Assembly: GCF_048569485.1 (NCBI RefSeq)
Contig: NC_134355.1
Location: 662,226,215-662,290,214, forward strand
DNA from: Anomaloglossus baeobatrachus
Lineage: Eukaryota; Chordata; Amphibia; Anura; Aromobatidae
Length of the DNA stretch: 64,000 nucleotides
Direction: 5' to 3'
The notes below the pieces were generated by a model that saw only the letters and a list, made by a program, of their open reading frames with translations, did not search any database and was not told the origin of the DNA. Shown piece by piece: positions 44,301 to 56,400 of the stretch. Position 1 is the first letter of the stretch; every line of letters starts with the position of its first letter. Made by a program: the position numbers and the translations under genes.

Positions 44301-47098
44301 TTCTCTCTGTGGGTCTGGAGGTCCGGAGAGAAGACCAGGATATCATCAAGATACACCAACTCACAGACGTAGAGAAGGTCCTGGAACACGTCGTTCACCA
44401 ATTCCTGAAAGACTGCTGGTGCGTTACAGAGGCCGAAGGGCATCACACAGTATTCATAGTGCCCATCGCGAGTATTGAATGCGGTCTTCCATTCGTCCCC
44501 AGAGCGGATGCGGACCAGGTTGTAGGCACCCCGAACATCCAACTTGGTAAACACACGAGCTCCTCTAAGCCGATCAAACAATTCGGGGATGAGCGGCAGG
44601 GGGTATTTATTTTTCACGGTGATTTGGTTCAATCCTCGGTAGTCAATGCATGGGCGTAGGTCACCCTCTTTCTTCTTAACGAAGAAGAAGCCTGCTCCCG
44701 CAGGAGAGGAGGATCTCCGAATGAATCCCCTTGCCAGATTCTCCGTGATGTAGGCAGACATGGCCCTTGTTTCAGCAGGAGACAGCGGATATATCCGTCC
44801 TCGAGGTGGTGTAGTTCCCGGGAGTAGGTCGATGGCACAGTCATAAGGACGATGTGGCGGAAGTACCTCTGACTCCTTTTTATCAAAGACGTCCGCGAAG
44901 GACCAATAGGCCAATGGCAGTCCCGGTAGGAGGTCGTCGGATGGGCTGTATAGTCTTCAGACAGTTCTCGTGGCAAGAGGAGCCCCATCGGGTGATTTCA
45001 CCAGTACCCCAGCTGACTGACGGTTCGTGTGTCCGTAACCAGGGGAGTCCCAGCAGGATTTGATGAGAAATGTGTGGGAGGCCGTAGAGAGCGATGTTCT
45101 CGGTGTGCAGGGCACCGATACGCAGTTCCACCGGCTTGGTGATCCACGAGATGGTGTGAGAGAGAGGTCTCCCATCTACAGAGGCAATCACGAGGGGTTT
45201 GTCGAGCGGAGTAACAGGCACCTGGTACTTGTCCACCGTGGCCTGCAGGATGAAATTGCCTGCTGCCCCGGAATCGAGGTACGCCTCGGCCATGAACCGC
45301 GTCTCTCCCGTTGTCACTTGAACAGTCCACGTAACCGGGTCTGAGAGAGTCCCAGCACCTAGGGTGGCCTCTCCTACCAACCCTAGGCTTTGGAGTTTCC
45401 CGGCCTCTCTGGACAGGAGCGTAGAAGGTGTGTGCCCTCTCCGCAGTAGAAGCAGAGGCTCTTGGCGAGCCGTTCTGCTCGGCGTTGTTCGGACTGCCGC
45501 AAATGGTCAATCTGCATGGGCTCGTGGACAGAGACACCAGACGACGCTGACTGAAGTACGGCGGGCTTCTGCGGAGGAGAGGAATGCCGTATCGGACGTC
45601 TCTCACGGGACACCTCTTTGGATCGTTCCTGGAATCTGAGGTCCACGCGGGTGGCTAGTGCGATCAGGGCATCCAGGGTGGAAGGAACATCGCGGACTGC
45701 CAGCTCGTCCTTAATATGGCTGGAGAGTCCTTCCCAGAAGGCGGCGGTGAGGGCTTCATTGTTCCACCCCAATTCTGAGGCCAAAGTGCGGAAGCGGATG
45801 GCATACTGCCCCACCGTCATGGTCCCCTGACGTAGCCTGAGGAGTGATGAGGCGGAAGCGGCGGCACGTCCGGGTTCGTCAAAGGTGTTTCTAAACGCCT
45901 GCAGGAAGTCTTGGATGTTAGTGGTCACAGGGTCCTCCTTCTCCCACAAGGGGTTCATCCAGGCCAGTGCCTCACCCTCTAGATGCGACATCACAAACGC
46001 CACCTTGGCTTGGTCGGAGGCAAACAAGTGCGGAAGCAGCTTGAAATGGAGGGAGCACTGGTTTAGGAATCCTCTGCAGGTCTTGGGATCTCCGGCATAT
46101 CGGGGTGGAGAGGCCAGGCGGAGTTTAGAAGCTTCCGAGGTAGCCGCCACGGGAACCGTGGCCGTGGACTGTGCAGTAGTAACATGAGATGCCAGGGACG
46201 TGGCAGATGCTTGCAGCGTGTGCAGGCGGGTATCCACCGAGGACATGAAGGCCAGCATGCGGGACTGGGTCTCGCGCTGTCGTACGAGTTCCTGCTGCAG
46301 GGTGCCCAGCTGGGCCGCTAGTGCTTCGGCGGGATCCATGGCCTGTTCTTACTGTTAGGGCCAGGTGGACGGGCAGACCCAGGAGGTGGATCCACTGGGC
46401 TGAACACCTCACCGAGGGCAAGGTGCCCGGTAGCCGGAGCACTACAGGTAGCAGGACAGTCCGTTCAGAGGAGTGTAGAAGTCCCTGGGACCACGGAGTC
46501 ACTGAAGGTAGTCCGGGTGACGGAGCTCAGGTTCGGAGGCCGAGATGACGTCAGGCAGAGTCCGGAACCGACGGAGCGAGAAGACGGGTCACCACAGGGA
46601 TCGGAGATGGTATGATCTTGACGGGATGGCAGACCGTCACCGTTCGGGGTTCGGGTATCGTCAGAACCGGTTGGCGAGGCAGGAGCGGCTCTAGGAGAGA
46701 GATAGGTAAGTATACCACAAAACACAATGAGACCTGACTCCTAGCTTAGCAAAACACGAAGAACAGGCCCCGCCCACTTGGAAAGGATCTCCCTATATAC
46801 CCTGTACCTGATTCTTCAATATCCTGTTGGAGGACACTGGCCCTTTAAGAGAGGGTCAATGACCGCGCGCGCGCCCTAATGCGCATGCGCGAGGCCCGGG
46901 TGCCAGAAGCCAGTGCAGGGAGCGGTGAACAGGAGGCTGGAGAGCCGGGCTGGAGCAGGGTTGCCGACGGGCGCCGGGAGCGGGGACCAGGCAGAGGAGC
47001 CGGGAAGTGAGGCAGGGGAGCCGGGGAGCGTGGCAGGGGAGCCGGGAAGCGAGGCAGGGGAGCCGGAGAGCGTGGCCGGGGAGCCGGGGAGCGTGACA
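41353..47098 (-). mobile_element. Ty3/gypsy chromovirus (Sushi-like), both LTRs present
   Basis: The LTRs are 41,353-42,147 (3' in element sense) and 46,353-47,098 (5'). Perfect 5-bp duplications ATACA flank the element (41,348-41,352 and 47,099-47,103). On the minus strand the order is gag (about 46,340-45,380), protease, reverse transcriptase with a YLDD motif, RNase H, integrase and a C-terminal chromodomain (about 42,345-42,190). A chromodomain and this order define chromoviruses, and the gag start resembles vertebrate Sushi elements, which are known to use ribosomal frameshifting between gag and pol. The coding region is interrupted by about three breaks, so it is a fossil. The LTRs differ by roughly ten substitutions plus indels, so it is fairly young. 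It sits inside a Tc1 element. Confidence 0.92.
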
Positions 47099-47713
47099 AT
47101 ACAGAGACTTGATTACACATAGGTGGATTATATTTATTATCATTAGTCATTTAGGACCATTCAGAGATCCTCAATGAACTTCTGGAGTGAGTTTGCTGCA
47201 CTGAAAGAAAAGGGGATGAATAATATTGAACACACCCCAATTTTCAGTTTATTATGTTTTACAAACGTTTAAAATAAGCAATAAATTTCGTTCTACTTCA
47301 CAATTGTGTCCTACTTGTTGATTCTTCACCATAACATTAACATTTTTATCTTTGTTTGAAGCCTGAAATGTGGGAAAAGGTTGAAAAATTTCAAGGGAGC
47401 CGAATACTTTTGCAAGGCACAGTAGCTTTTAGAAGTCAAGCTAATGACAGTAATATCAGTAGTTTTAGGTTAATTGTACAATTAATTTTAGCAAGTTGAG
47501 ATGTTATTAACAAAAATTATCTAAACCGAAAATGAAAACAAAATTTGCAATTTTTTGACAATTTATGCCATTTATCACATCATCAACTATAGCATTGTAA
47601 TGTTGCAGATCAAAATTTTGTATTTGTTGCACAAACTACAAATCCCCTTTTGAGCATTTAATTAGGATAAAGGTCATTTGTATTTAGTATTATATATAAC
47701 CCAGTCAATATAC

Positions 47714-47890
47714 CTCTTGTTGTTTGGCAAGGAAGGCATCGATGAGGTTCCTCTGATTATTCACATCCAGTTCTTTCTCCTTTCTTGTGAATGTCTCCCT
47801 TATAAAATTCTGCATATTTTTGTGGTTTGCAAATATTTTATTGTGAACCCCTGGGAGCCAGCCAATCAGCGTAGGAAAACTGTTGTACAA
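47714..47890 (-). CDS. Cytochrome P450 family 2, exon 5
   Basis: This exon is 177 bases, the standard length, in phase 0 at both ends. The acceptor reads TTTATCAAG and the donor is CAAGAG followed by GTATATTG. It codes for LYNSFPTLIGWLPGVHNKIF, then FIRETFTRKEKELDVNNQRN and LIDAFLAKQQE. The FP-LPG-HNK pattern and the N-x-R-x-x-ID-FL end are typical of the F-to-H helix part of family 2, which forms the roof of the substrate pocket and decides specificity. Tryptophan in GWLPG differs from the usual YLPG or YFPG. The frame is intact. A piggyBac-type MITE begins about 100 bases upstream of the acceptor. Confidence 0.93.
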
Positions 47891-49344
47891 CTTGATAAAA
47901 GAGCAATAACATTTTTCAATCAACACAGATATATGTTAAAAAAGAGTTTGTTGGAGTGGAATAACTTTTACACTGTTCTGGTCAAAAAGTGTCACGACCG
48001 GCCGATTTTGCGTTTTCTGGGAGTTTTTTGTCACCATTATTTTTCCAGGAGACGTAACTTTTTTATTTTTCAGTCAATATGGTCATGTGAGGGCTCGTTT
48101 TTTTACAGAACGAGTTGTCCTTTTAAATGAAACAGTGAGTTTTACCATATAGTGTGCTGGAAAAATGGCAACAAAAATTCCAAATGCGGAAAAATTGCAA
48201 ACAAAAGTGCGATTGCACTATTGTTTTTGAGATATTTTATTCAATGTGTTTACTATATGGTAAATCTGATTTGTCAGTGTGATGCCTCAGGTCGGTGTGA
48301 GTTTTTAGACATCAAAGATGAGTAGGTTTATTTTTATCCAAAGGGTTAAAAAAAAATCAGAAGTTTGTCCGAAAAAAGTGGCGTACGTTTTGCGCCATTT
48401 TCGGTGGCCAATAGCGTTCTCATTTTTCAGGACCTATGGCTCAGTGATAACTTATTTTTTGTGTCTCGAGCTGATGTTTTAACGTTACCATTTTTGTACA
48501 GATGCTATGTTTTGATCTCCTGTTATTGCATTTTGCACAAAATTTGTGGCGACCAAAAAACGTAATTTTGGTTTTTGGAAATTTTTTGCCACTACGCCTT
48601 TACTGTTCAGATTAATTGATTTTCTATTTTGATAGATCGGTCATTTCTCAACCCGGCTATACCAAATAAATGTGTATATTTTTTATTTTTTAACCCTTTA
48701 ATTTTCAATGGGGCAAAAGGGGGGTGATTTGAACTTTTAGGTTTTTTATTTTTCAAACCTTTTTTCTAAACCTTTTTTTTATTCTTCTAGTTCTGCTAGT
48801 GACTACAAGGATCAGCTACACAGCTGTGAACACCAGATATACTTATCTTCTATCTGACACAGCTCTCGGCCGGGTGAGACAGAAAGTGAGTCGTGTGAGC
48901 TACAGGAGTCATCACATGACCCTGTGCTACCATCACAACCACTGGATTCACGTGATTACGTCTTGTGACTTCTGGTATCGGCCTGTAAGTAAACTTTTAG
49001 CGCAATTGCGATTATAACGGTGCTGTCATATATTGACAGTGCCATTTTACAGGGTTAAAAGGCACGGGCAAAACGTGATTCCACTCGTGCCTGGCAGGCA
49101 CACATGTCAGCTGTACAAATCAACTGACATGTATGCTGATCGCCTCAGGCTGCTTGCAGCAGCCCATGGGGATTAACACTATGACTGCTGGGACATAATT
49201 TTACCACCCGCGGTCATTAAGGGGTTAATGCACTCTGTTATTTACATGTACTATTACTATTTATTTACTTACGGTATGGTATTTTCTCATTAGCATAAAA
49301 ATCTAGGATATAAGCTATGTTCTGTATCCATCAGAAAAACTTAC
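47891..49344 (-). other. CYP2 intron 4 (about 1.45 kb)
   Basis: The donor is AAG followed by GTAAGTTTTT and the acceptor is TTATCAAG. Nearly all of the intron is the piggyBac-type MITE P3. Confidence 0.88.
47990..49226. mobile_element. piggyBac-type MITE (P3), in reverse to P1
   Basis: The right end AAGGGG is followed by TTAA at 49,227-49,230. The body matches P1 in reverse (CGTAACTTTTTTATTTTTC, GAGGGCTCGTTTTTTTAC, GCGACCAAAAAACGTAATTT and more). The left terminal repeat is not recognisable; the similarity begins around 47,990-48,000, so that end is eroded. No transposase is present. Confidence 0.75.
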
Positions 49345-49505
49345 CTTGACAATAATATTGTCTGCAACGCTGAGATTTTCATTGATTAGTCTCATGAGCT
49401 TCAGGACTGTAGGGTCATCATATTCATATCTATGATCCATCAATATGGACACAATTATATTGGCCACTGCAGCATTTATAATGGTTTGGTTATTAAAGGG
49501 TTTTC
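49345..49505 (-). CDS. Cytochrome P450 family 2, exon 4
   Basis: This exon is 161 bases, the standard length. The acceptor reads CCTATTTTCAG and the donor is AAG followed by GTAAGTTTTT. Two bases complete a codon from exon 3, then KPFNNQTIINAAVANIIVSI and LMDHRYEYDDPTVLKLMRLI and NENLSVADNIIVK follow. KPF, the NII.SI core and the R(Y/F)-Y-D run match the D-to-E helix region of family 2. Exon 3 should end in phase 1. I searched the plus and minus strands from 49,506 to 64,000 for exons 1-3 (hydrophobic anchor, proline hinge, and the C-helix W-K-x-x-R motif) and saw none, so they probably lie to the right. Confidence 0.92.
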
Positions 49506-49628
49506 CTGAAAATAGGAAAAAAAATATAGCAAGGATATGATCGAGTTATGAAAATGCATTGGTGATTCCTAAAAAGATTCATCAAGAACTTTAAATATGC
49601 TTCCAATATCCTATTTATGAGATCCTGA

Positions 49629-51590
49629 CTAGTGATTGTCGAACCCCCCCCAATGTTTGGGATCGGGAGCCTCGCCCGAACTTTTTGTAAAGTTTGAATT
49701 CGGGGCCGGAAATAACGTGAACTTGCGTCCGAACCCTGAGCTTGAACCTTACAGTTATGGGATGTGGTGTAAAATAAACAATATAGTTAAAGCAAACATT
49801 GTCATTATACTTACCGTTCCCGCGATGCATGATGCAGACCCACTCAGCCGCTGTCTCCCGGCCGATTTTGCTTCTGGGTCCGATCATTAACTTCCAGTGG
49901 TATTTATTGCACTGCTCATCACTTGGCAGTCTTTGGCTTTTTTCGGCCGTGTTTTTTGCAGTGACATCAGGGTTCACTCGAGTCAATAGCTTAGCCATGG
50001 ACTCAACTGAACTTTGACTGTCACTGTCAGCCTGCTTCTCGCTCTGTAGAGACGCTTGTCTGTATAGAGCGATGAAGCAGAGTTGACATTGCTATCCCTC
50101 TGGATTAAGTCGGACTAAGGATTTTTTTTTATAATAAAGATGGAGTCTCTAAATGTTTTTTTTTTTGTTTTATTTCTAATAAAAAAAAATTCTGTGTTGT
50201 GTTTTTCTTTTTACTGTTTACTAGAAATTCATGGTAGCCATGTCTAATTTGGTGTGACACCTTGAATTTCTTGCTTAGTACCAACTGAAAATACAAAGCT
50301 GGTATTAAACCCTTTATTACCCAGCGTGCTATCGCGATCAGGGCCACTGGACAGGCAGAGTAAAGAGCCTGGAAATGGCGCTAAAAAAACATTTGTCATT
50401 TCCAGGGGTGGCTGGAGGCTGTAGTGTTTAGTGTGGGGGGCCCAGAATGCTTGACCCTTACCACGCTGAGAATCGCAGCCCCCAGCTGCCTGGTTTTACC
50501 TTACTGTCGAGCAAAATACAGCAGAAGCCCACACATTTTTTTTTTTATTTAATTATTTTTTTATTAAAAAATAAATTAATGGGCTTTCCTGTATTTTGAT
50601 TCTCAGCGCAGATAAAGTGGACAGCTACTGTCTGATACCCCCCGCGGCCTGGCTTTACCTTGGCTGGCAATCAAAATTCAGAGATGCCCAATATTTTTTT
50701 AAATTATTTTAAAAAATGTAGAAAAAAAAATTGTGTGGGCTCCCACCATATTTCGATGGCCAGCCAGGTAAAACCAAGCAGTGGGGGGCTGGAACCTACA
50801 GCGCAGGGAGACCCAAGCAGTCTGGGCCTCCCCCGCTGCGAATTGCAGCCCCCAGCCACCCCAGAAAATGGCGCATTCATAGAAGCGTTATTTTCTGCTG
50901 CTTTACCCAGGTCATCCAGAGGCCCTGATAGTTGTGGCAAGCTGGATAATAAAGGGTTTAGGAGCAGCTTTTTATTGTCAGCTGGTACTAAGCCCAAAAT
51001 TCATAGTGTCACGCCAAATTAGACATGGCCACCATGAATTTCTATTAAACAGTAAAAAAAACACAACACATAAAAAAATTATTAGAAACAAAACAAAAGA
51101 ACATTTAGAGACTCCATCTTTAATATAAAAAAAATCCTTAGTCCAACGTAGTCCTCAGGGAGAGCAATGTTAGCTCTGCTTCAACGCTCTGTACAGACAA
51201 GCATTATTACAGAGTGAGAAGCAGGCTGAGGGTATGACTGCTGGGAGTGTCACATTGGTATCACCTGGCATGGAGCTGCACAGAAATACATGCAGCCAAC
51301 CCGCTCTTGTAAGGAGAGTGTGCGGCCATGCCGGGTGATGCAATGTGAGACTTGTGCGACTCTTACGCATGTGGAATCATATGAAATCAGGGAGTGCAAT
51401 GTCACCTCTGCTTTATCGCTCTACACAGATAAGCGTCTCTACAGAGCGAGAAGTAGGCTGACACTGACAGTGACAGTCAAAGTTCAATCGAGTTTATCAA
51501 GTTGTTTATAATAGAACTGGGGGTCTAGCGAGGATAATGATGATTATGGTGGACCCCCCCATCTGGGAGTCTCACCCGCAGAACCCCACT
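49629..51590. repeat. Fold-back repeat with long inverted arms
   Basis: Blocks around 49,990-50,340 recur inverted around 50,920-51,510: GACTGTCACTGTCAGCCTGC against its complement near 51,460, GCTACCATGAATTTCTA-type blocks, and TAATAAAGGGTTTA blocks. The interior (50,400-50,910) contains further small inverted blocks (CTGGCAATCAAAATTC). The outer ends are uncertain. No gene is seen. Confidence 0.55.
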
Positions 51591-52701
51591 TCTAGTATAA
51601 TCAACTCCATGCCCATGTGGACTTAGAAAAATAATGTTGCTTCCTCATATCAGCTATATTGACAGAAGCCCCGCCCCTTCTGGTCACATGGGCATGACAT
51701 AAGCAAAAGTCCTTCTAGCCACTACCGTTGCAAGGAATATGTAGTAGTTGTGGAGCCAGAAGCAACAGCATCGACAGGGACAGCATCTCCAGTGAGTACC
51801 CACAGTGTGTGCAATGACAGGAGGTCATCGGAGTATTTAATGAACACGGATGACCTCCTGACGATATCGGCATGACACCAGTGCTACCAGGTGTCATGGA
51901 GTTGTCATCAGGAGGTCATCCGAGTTAAAGGTATAAAGGCACGGATTAAGGCTCGGGTTCGATAAAAGCTCGCGAGTGCACCCCTTGCTCGGCTCGCCAA
52001 GCCACTGCAGGTTCGTTTGTCTCTAGTCCTAGCCACTCTCATTTCAGTGGCTGGACACAGTTGCACCACCCAGAACGTCTTCATCCCAACACCTCCTCTA
52101 TCACGACTGTCACCAATAGGGTACAGTTCCACTTGCGTTTTGCATGGACAAGTGCAATCGATAAAACATCAGACTGCACTCACACCAGTGCAAAACTAAG
52201 GGGCAATGTCCATCTGTGATTGATTTCTCATGCCATAATGGCATGCGGAATGAATCGCAGCATGCTGCGTTTGGCAGTGAGTCTCAGCTCCATACAAGTC
52301 TATCGGTGCATGTGAAATATTACACTGTACTCGCATGTAATCCGACCAGAGTGTGAAATATGAAGATACAGGCCAGGGAGGAGATGGGGAGAAAGTGTTC
52401 CTTCCCTCTTCTCCACACCTGTGATGCAATCGCAAGATCACATCACAGTTGAAGTACCCTCGGCTGATGCTCGCAGCAGAGGGTCATTAGCGTATCGCTA
52501 CCGATGCTCTTGCATCGGAAGTTATACGCTGGTGGAACCATACCCATAAAATGAATATGGAAACTTAAACAGATGTCTCAAGAACAGATCCTGAAGGAGA
52601 TATGGCACTCTCATATTGGCCTAGAGAATGAAAGAATGACCAATGAGGTCAAAATAAATTTAAAACAAAAAAGGCATATTAGCTAGTGCACTGGTAAACA
52701 C
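51591..52701. other. Unassigned sequence, no gene seen
   Basis: The stretch CATGCCCATGTGGACTTAGA near 51,610 is an inverted, diverged relative of the segment at 12,798. Around 51,800-51,920 a phrase (CAGGAGGTCATC(C/G)GAG) appears several times in both orientations. Nothing codes convincingly. Confidence 0.45.
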
Positions 52702-53072
52702 TAGAGATGAGCGAACCAGCCGCGGTTCGGCTCGAGTTCGGTTCGTCGAACGGAGGTCTCGTTCGAGTTCAGGTCGGCGAACGTTCGACGAACTGAACTC
52801 GAACCACATAGGAAACAATGACAGGCAATCACAAACACATAAAAACACCTAGAAAACACCCTCAAAGGTGTCCAAAAGGTGACAAACAACTCACAACAAA
52901 ACACAAACACATGGGAAAGTGACAAGGACATATACTCATGCAAAAAACAAAAGAGCTGGACAAGGAAAAAGAGGAGGAGACACAGATATAGGCATGTCAT
53001 GCCCTTCTAAAATCATGAAAAACACCGCAAGGTGACTCCAAGCGGAGTTCTCCCTTTTTTCCAAAAATTGGG

Positions 53073-53082
<10 letters not shown>

Positions 53083-53106
<24 letters not shown>
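53083..53106. repeat. (CA)n microsatellite
   Basis: About twelve CA units lie in the 3' repeat region of hAT copy 2. They replace a short GTGTGTG run at the same place in copy 1. Confidence 0.85.
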
Positions 53107-53108
<2 letters not shown>

Positions 53109-53425
53109 ACCCCATCAGTGGCAACATTTGTGCCCCAGTTGTACACTTCACAGCTAGATTTGCATCAAGCACATTCAATAATACGCCATACTTAACCGTT
53201 CCCAGGATGACCCTGGGGTAGGTAGATAAAGTCTTTGCTGAACCATGATTTGTTCATATTGGCTCCTTTTAAAAAACACAGCAAGCAAGGGTTACTCCAA
53301 GCGGAGTCTCCCATTTTTTACCAAAAATTGGGCCACACAGACACCCCATCAGTGGCTGCACTTGTGCCCTAGTTGCAAACAGGATGTTTTGATTTGCATC
53401 AAGCAGATTCCAAATCCACAAGCAT

Positions 53426-56400
53426 TTACTCTCTCCAGGATGACACAGGGGTAGTAAATTCATTGTGGATCCATGACTTGTTCATTTTGATGAACGTTAG
53501 TCTGTCCACATTGTCACTGGATAGACGCGTGCACTTATCTGTCAGCACACACCCAGCAGCACTGAAGACATGTTCAGAGACAACGCTGGCAGCTGGACAC
53601 GACAAAATCTCCAAGGCGTAAGTTGAGAGCTCTGGCCATTTTTCAAGATTTGAAGCCCAAAATGAGCAAGGCTCCATTTGCAAAGTCATGGCATCGATGT
53701 TCATTTGGAGATACTGTCGCGGGCGGAGGAGGGGACGCTGCGCTCTCCCACTGCTCGGGTCCAGCTGCCGCTGCTGCTGCGGCCTGCTGCTGCTCGGTGG
53801 CTCAAGCGATGGGCCGGATCCCGGGGACTCGAGCGGCGCTCCTCGCCAGTGAGTGAAAGGGGATTGGTTTTTGGGATTGTTTATTGTCCGTGACGCCACC
53901 CACGGTTGTGGTGATTGTATGGACACCACCGCTGCTCTGTATGGGGATCCCGGGAGCGGTGACAGGGAGCAGCAAAGTTGTTGGTTCTCCCCTCCGTGGG
54001 TAGGGGGTGGTCGTCCCGGGGCCCAGTGATGAGTTGGGGGATGAGGGATGGTGGGGCCGGTGCAGGGCTTGGTGGGTTGCAGGGACGCGGGGGCAGCGCT
54101 GTGCCTCACGGCACTGTGGTACTCACTCAGCCTGAGACGGGGACACAGTTCTCGGTAAAACACACGGCTGGAAAGACGGTTCCCACGGACGGCTGCTGTT
54201 GCTTTTCCCCAGTAGTTGACGGTGACGGTCCCTTTTCTGCACCTAAGTCTATGCTAGTAGCGATGGGTTCCCACCGGTAACCCGCTCCCCGGCTTGGATA
54301 TGTGCCGGAGGAGCCCCTCTTTGCCCGCAGGCACTGGCCCTGAGAAAGTGGTGCCTTGGCGGTGGCGGTGTCTCTCTCTAACGGTTGGATTGTTGCCTTC
54401 AATCAGGACTTGGTTGCTGGGAGACCCAGAGTTCCCCTTCAATGACGGATTTGGCAAATTCACGGCGACTCCTAGCCTTGCCGGGATCCGAAATGCCCCT
54501 GCCAATGGTGCTGACTTCTCTTCGTATACCGCTTCGGTACCGCCGGGCCACCACCCGTCCACGGTCCTTTCGGCAACCTCCAAGCAGCCTCTCCTGCAGA
54601 CGGTCACCGCCGTCTGCTAACCTTTCTGTTCTCAGTCCGGGGCACACACCCGTACCAACTTCAGGCCTCCTCAACTGTCACTTTCTCTTCCACCTTTATT
54701 CCTCTCTCTTGCTCCTCTACCACTTCCTTCTTCAACTCCAAACCTAATCTGCCTGGTTTTCCTGCCTCCAGGGCTGTGAACTCCTCGGTGGGCGGAGCCT
54801 GGTGTGAACATCAGCCCCTGGAGGAAGGCAACAAGGATTTCTGTGTAGCTTTGGTGTACCTATCCGGGGTGTAGGGTGTGGTGGTGTCATGACCTGTGAC
54901 CCCTGGCTTGCCCAGGGCGTCACATTCCCCCTTAGCAAAATGCAGACCGTCCGCGGGCTGCCCGTCCAACACCGGTTTTATTTTTCTGAAAATATAAAAA
55001 AACACAAGACAAGTATAATAACTTCATCCCACAGCGGGAGGCACTTTTCTTAAACGTTACGGTAACATTTTTAACGGTTGCTGCTGCCGCTCTCTCCCAC
55101 CCAAGTAACCTAGCCCTGATGCTGCCCCTAAGAAACAAGCAGCACCCCTTCACCCCAGTCCTGAACCAGTTACCCGAGCGGGATCTGTCCTTCCCCGGTT
55201 CCGGTGGTGGCTGGGCCCCAGCCTGTTCCACTGCGGGCCCTCCCTCCAACCTGCCTCTCCGGAGGCGGTAACGGCTGCTGCAACAAAACATTTTTATTTA
55301 CATGCCACTAACGTTTGTGGTTGCCCTGCAAGTTCTCGGGCCTGTTCATAGGAGTTCCTATGCATAAACTGTGGATAGTCCCCACGGGAACAACAATGCC
55401 GGCAACGGCCGGTTCCAAATCACGGTGCTGACAATCAGGTTACTCCATCAGTTGATCACTTTCATTTTTTTTTCTTTCAAAACTTTTAAACACACACAGT
55501 TCCTCTCCCCCCGCCCTTTTAAAGAACGGTTTCCCTGTACCTAAGTGGGGGCCTACCTAGGTTGGTACGGGTGGACCTCCGGGGTCCGGTGTACATGGGG
55601 CTAGGCAGTGGGGCAGAGGGAACAATCAGTTCCTCCTCCCTGCTATTGTGTGGGGCAGGCGGAGGCATAGGGGAGCTGGGTACAGGTTCATCCCTGGGCA
55701 CTGGCACTGACTCACGGTTGACCGCCTCCGTCACTTCTTCATCCACGGGTTGTGGGAACAGTATCACCGGAAGAATCACCGCGCCGTTCTGTGTAGGCCA
55801 GTCTGCTGGGAAGTCACCCATCACAGTGTGGATCACCTCTTTTGCCTTCTCTGCTGGTGGGGGAACCGGTACTTCAGCCGTCACCCTTAAGGCTGGTGGG
55901 CACCTTTTCAGATGGTCAAAGTGCCCCCTTGGTCACGACTGATTTGGTAGGCCTTCCCATCTTCCCATCCTGTGGGCTGTATGACGTACGGGGTTTGTTC
56001 CCATTGATCATCCAGCTTGTGGGTTCTCCTCTTCCGCTTCAGTACGACATCTCCGGGCTGAAAAGGGCCAGCAGACGCCTTTTGATTGAAGCGCTGCTCC
56101 TGCAGTTCCCGACTCCGACTCAAGTTCTTCTCAACATATTCTTGAATCTGCCGGTATTGTACCCTCCGCCGAGTTTCCCATTCAGCTGTCGAAGGGAGTG
56201 CTTCTGGGGCCTCCAATCCCATTTCCAGGTCCACCGGCAGTCGGCCGGGGCGAGCCCTCATCAGATATGCTGGGGTGCACTTCGTTGAGCTGGACGGGAT
56301 GTTGTTGTACATATCGACCAAGTCGGGTAGCTTCTCTGGCCACAGGTTCCGCTCTTCCAGCGGTAACGTCTTGAGGAGTCCCAGGACCAAGTGGTTCATC

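Larger units (their letters stand above)
34715..47422 (-). mobile_element. Tc1/mariner element expanded by nested insertions
   Basis: The left end CAGTGCCTTTACGAAAGTAT and the inverted right end (ATACTTTTGCAAGGCACAG) lie between TA at 34,713-34,714 and TA at 47,423-47,424. Subterminal copies such as CTTTTCCCACATTTCAGGCT occur at both ends. Two independent insertions, a Harbinger-type fold-back (35,628-40,979) and a Ty3/gypsy element (41,353-47,098), have expanded an original element of about 1.6 kb to 12.7 kb. The transposase reads on the minus strand. Confidence 0.9.
34660..47713 (-). other. CYP2 intron 5 (about 13 kb), almost all one nested transposon stack
   Basis: The donor after exon 5 is GAG followed by GTATATTG and the acceptor is TTCATGAAG. 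Only 34,660-34,714 and 47,423-47,713 lie outside the Tc1 element. I see nothing else in these pieces. Without the insertion the intron would be about 0.35 kb. Confidence 0.88.
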
